Assembly (NCBI GenBank): GCA_021157985.1
Contig: JAGGVM010000037.1
Location: 1-5,077, forward strand
Origin: Nitrososphaerota archaeon
Lineage (GTDB): Archaea > Thermoproteota > Nitrososphaeria_A > Caldarchaeales > Wolframiiraptoraceae
DNA length: 5,077 nucleotides
Direction of reading: 5' to 3'
In this document: positions 3,959 to 5,077 of the stretch, piece after piece
How positions within the stretch are numbered: the stretch's first letter is position 1
Layout of the letters: every line of letters begins with the position of its first letter
Program-made: the position numbers and the translations under genes
Notes under the pieces: model-generated
The model's database searches: none
What the model saw: the letters and a program-made list of their open reading frames with translations, nothing else
What the model was told of the DNA's origin: nothing

Positions 3959-5077
3959 CTAAACATTCTTCAAAATCCCGGCGAAAGCGGTTCCACCGAT
4001 TCCTCCAAGGGACTGAATCATCCCTACTCTCGGGGAGTCAAGTTGGTTTTTCCCAGCCTGCCCCGTTAGCTGCAGATATGCCTCTGCTGCTTGATAAATC
4101 GCGGTAGCTCCGAAGGGGTTTCCCCTGGCCTTTAACCCGCCGAACGTGTTACATGGAAGGCTTCCGTTCAAGTTCAGCTCTCCACGTTGAGCCATCTTTC
4201 CAGCTTCGCCGGGCCTCGCAAAGCCTGTTGACTCGAGAGATATCGCGGCCATTATCGAGGTTGCGTCATGCAGTTCTACGAAATCCACGTCTCTCAACTC
4301 CACTCCGGCTGATCTCAGGACCTTGAGCACAGCGATCCTCAGAGCCTCAAACCTTAAGGGATCCTCCCGTTCAAACGGGTTGACGTAGTCGGTCGCTGCC
4401 TCGATGTAAAACTCCGCCTTAGGCGATTCGAGCTTCTCATAGAGCTTCTCGCCGACCAAGACCACCGCGGCAGCTCCATCGCCTATACCGCTTACCTCAA
4501 GTCTTCTAAGAGGTTCCGCGATGAACGGAGAGGCCAAAACCTTCTCCAAAGTGACCTTAAACGGGTATTGAGCGTGGGCTACTCCTGCGGCGTGCTCATG
4601 GCTTATCACCGGGAACAACGCGATTCCCGAATCCTCCCCGTATCTTCTCTGATAAATTCTGTAGAGAAGCGCGTTTAAGGCGTAGAACTCGGCCCCGATG
4701 AACCCCTCATAATCCTGTCTCATACCGCTCATGGCCGCTGAGGAGACTTCCTCCGGCAAGCCGTCCGAGAGCTTTTCACCGCCTACTACTAGAACTGCGT
4801 CAGACTTACCTGAAAGCACGTCCATTGATCCAGCGTATAGGGCTGCAGCACCCGATGCCTCAGCGGACTCAACCCTGATCGCAGGTGTTCCTGAAAGCCC
4901 TGTTTTTTCAGCGATTATCGATCCGAGGTGGCTTTGGTTTTGGAGGAACTCGCCTACCATGTTTCCGACGTAGATAGTGTTCACGGTTGATAAGCCCGCG
5001 TTTTCCAGCGCTTTTACCGCCGCCTCGGCCATGAGCTGATCCAAGCCTTTATCCCAGTGCTCGGCAACCTTCGTGAA
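3959..5077 (-). CDS. Archaeal/SCP2-type thiolase-superfamily protein lacking the catalytic Cys (5' end beyond the window)
   Basis: 372 residues are visible, numbered from the codon at 5075-5077; the frame stays open at the edge and FTKVAEHWDKGL matches the family's start, so roughly 10-20 residues are missing. A TTG at 5042-5044 is internal. Family marks are the VEXAXASGAAAL segment, GDGAAAV (199-205), HDAT (His270, in place of the NEAF motif of classical thiolases), GGLKARGNPFGATA and the C-terminal LGGIGG. Two catalytic positions differ. Where thiolases have the nucleophilic Cys (ACASG) this has Glu73 (GAG, 4859-4861), and the GHP histidine is Asn320 (AAC, 4118-4120). Canonical acetoacetyl-CoA thiolase chemistry is therefore doubtful. 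It may be a non-thiolytic condensing, aldolase-like or scaffold protein working with the DUF35 protein encoded 14 bp downstream. The family is certain, the reaction is not. Confidence 0.88.
   Translation of the reverse strand, partial: FTKVAEHWDKGLDQLMAEAAVKALENAGLSTVNTIYVGNMVGEFLQNQSHLGSIIAEKTGLSGTPAIRVESAEASGAAALYAGSMDVLSGKSDAVLVVGGEKLSDGLPEEVSSAAMSGMRQDYEGFIGAEFYALNALLYRIYQRRYGEDSGIALFPVISHEHAAGVAHAQYPFKVTLEKVLASPFIAEPLRRLEVSGIGDGAAAVVLVGEKLYEKLESPKAEFYIEAATDYVNPFEREDPLRFEALRIAVLKVLRSAGVELRDVDFVELHDATSIMAAISLESTGFARPGEAGKMAQRGELNLNGSLPCNTFGGLKARGNPFGATAIYQAAEAYLQLTGQAGKNQLDSPRVGMIQSLGGIGGTAFAGILKNV

Noticed and set aside
4731..4973. 80-codon open frame on the + strand opposite the thiolase-like gene
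   Set aside because: Antisense to a clear thiolase-superfamily reading frame, low-complexity Ser/Pro-rich product, and no start signals.
5042..5044. TTG as the start of the thiolase-like gene
   Set aside because: The frame continues open to the edge and encodes FTKVAEHWDKG, a family-typical N-terminal segment, so the true start is off the window.

Overview
The window reads as a compact chromosomal segment of an archaeon, probably a thermophilic member of the Thermoproteota/TACK side of the tree. The evidence is gene content (archaeal tRNA-splicing endonuclease, sn-glycerol-1-phosphate dehydrogenase, a DUF35 protein paired with an archaeal/SCP2-type thiolase), archaeal TATA/BRE-like promoter elements, a GGAGGTG Shine-Dalgarno site, and heavy use of AGG/AGA and ATA codons. 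I cannot name the species. No tRNA, rRNA, CRISPR array, insertion sequence or phage gene is visible; nearly every base outside the 164-bp gap at 2589-2752 is coding.

Layout. On the + strand, bases 2-94 are the tail of a probable PhoU/DUF47-like gene, followed after 3 bp by endA (98-652). endA converges on proC (649-1449, minus), and the two stop codons share a CTAG palindrome. proC lies downstream of the G1P dehydrogenase gene (1485-2588, minus) in a likely two-gene operon. The 164-bp gap at 2589-2752 is a divergent promoter region, firing leftward into egsA-proC and rightward into an unrecognised 264-residue coiled-coil protein (2753-3547). That gene converges, with a 1-bp gap, on a DUF35 gene (3549-3944, minus), which sits 14 bp downstream of a thiolase-superfamily gene (3959 to beyond the right edge, minus).

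How the genes fit together. G1P dehydrogenase makes the glycerol-phosphate backbone of archaeal membrane lipids. In many archaea a DUF35/thiolase pair sits beside HMG-CoA synthase and feeds mevalonate, the source of the isoprenoid chains. The segment could therefore be read as lipid-related. However, this thiolase-like protein lacks two classical catalytic residues: Glu replaces the nucleophilic Cys, and Asn replaces the His of the GHP motif. Its reaction is therefore uncertain and may not be acetoacetyl-CoA formation. This is the most interesting feature of the window. The others are the orphan coiled-coil protein, an AraM-like Cys-X-Cys-Gly-X-X-His N-terminus on an otherwise archaeal-type G1P dehydrogenase, and two genes whose apparent GTG start is really part of a Shine-Dalgarno site.
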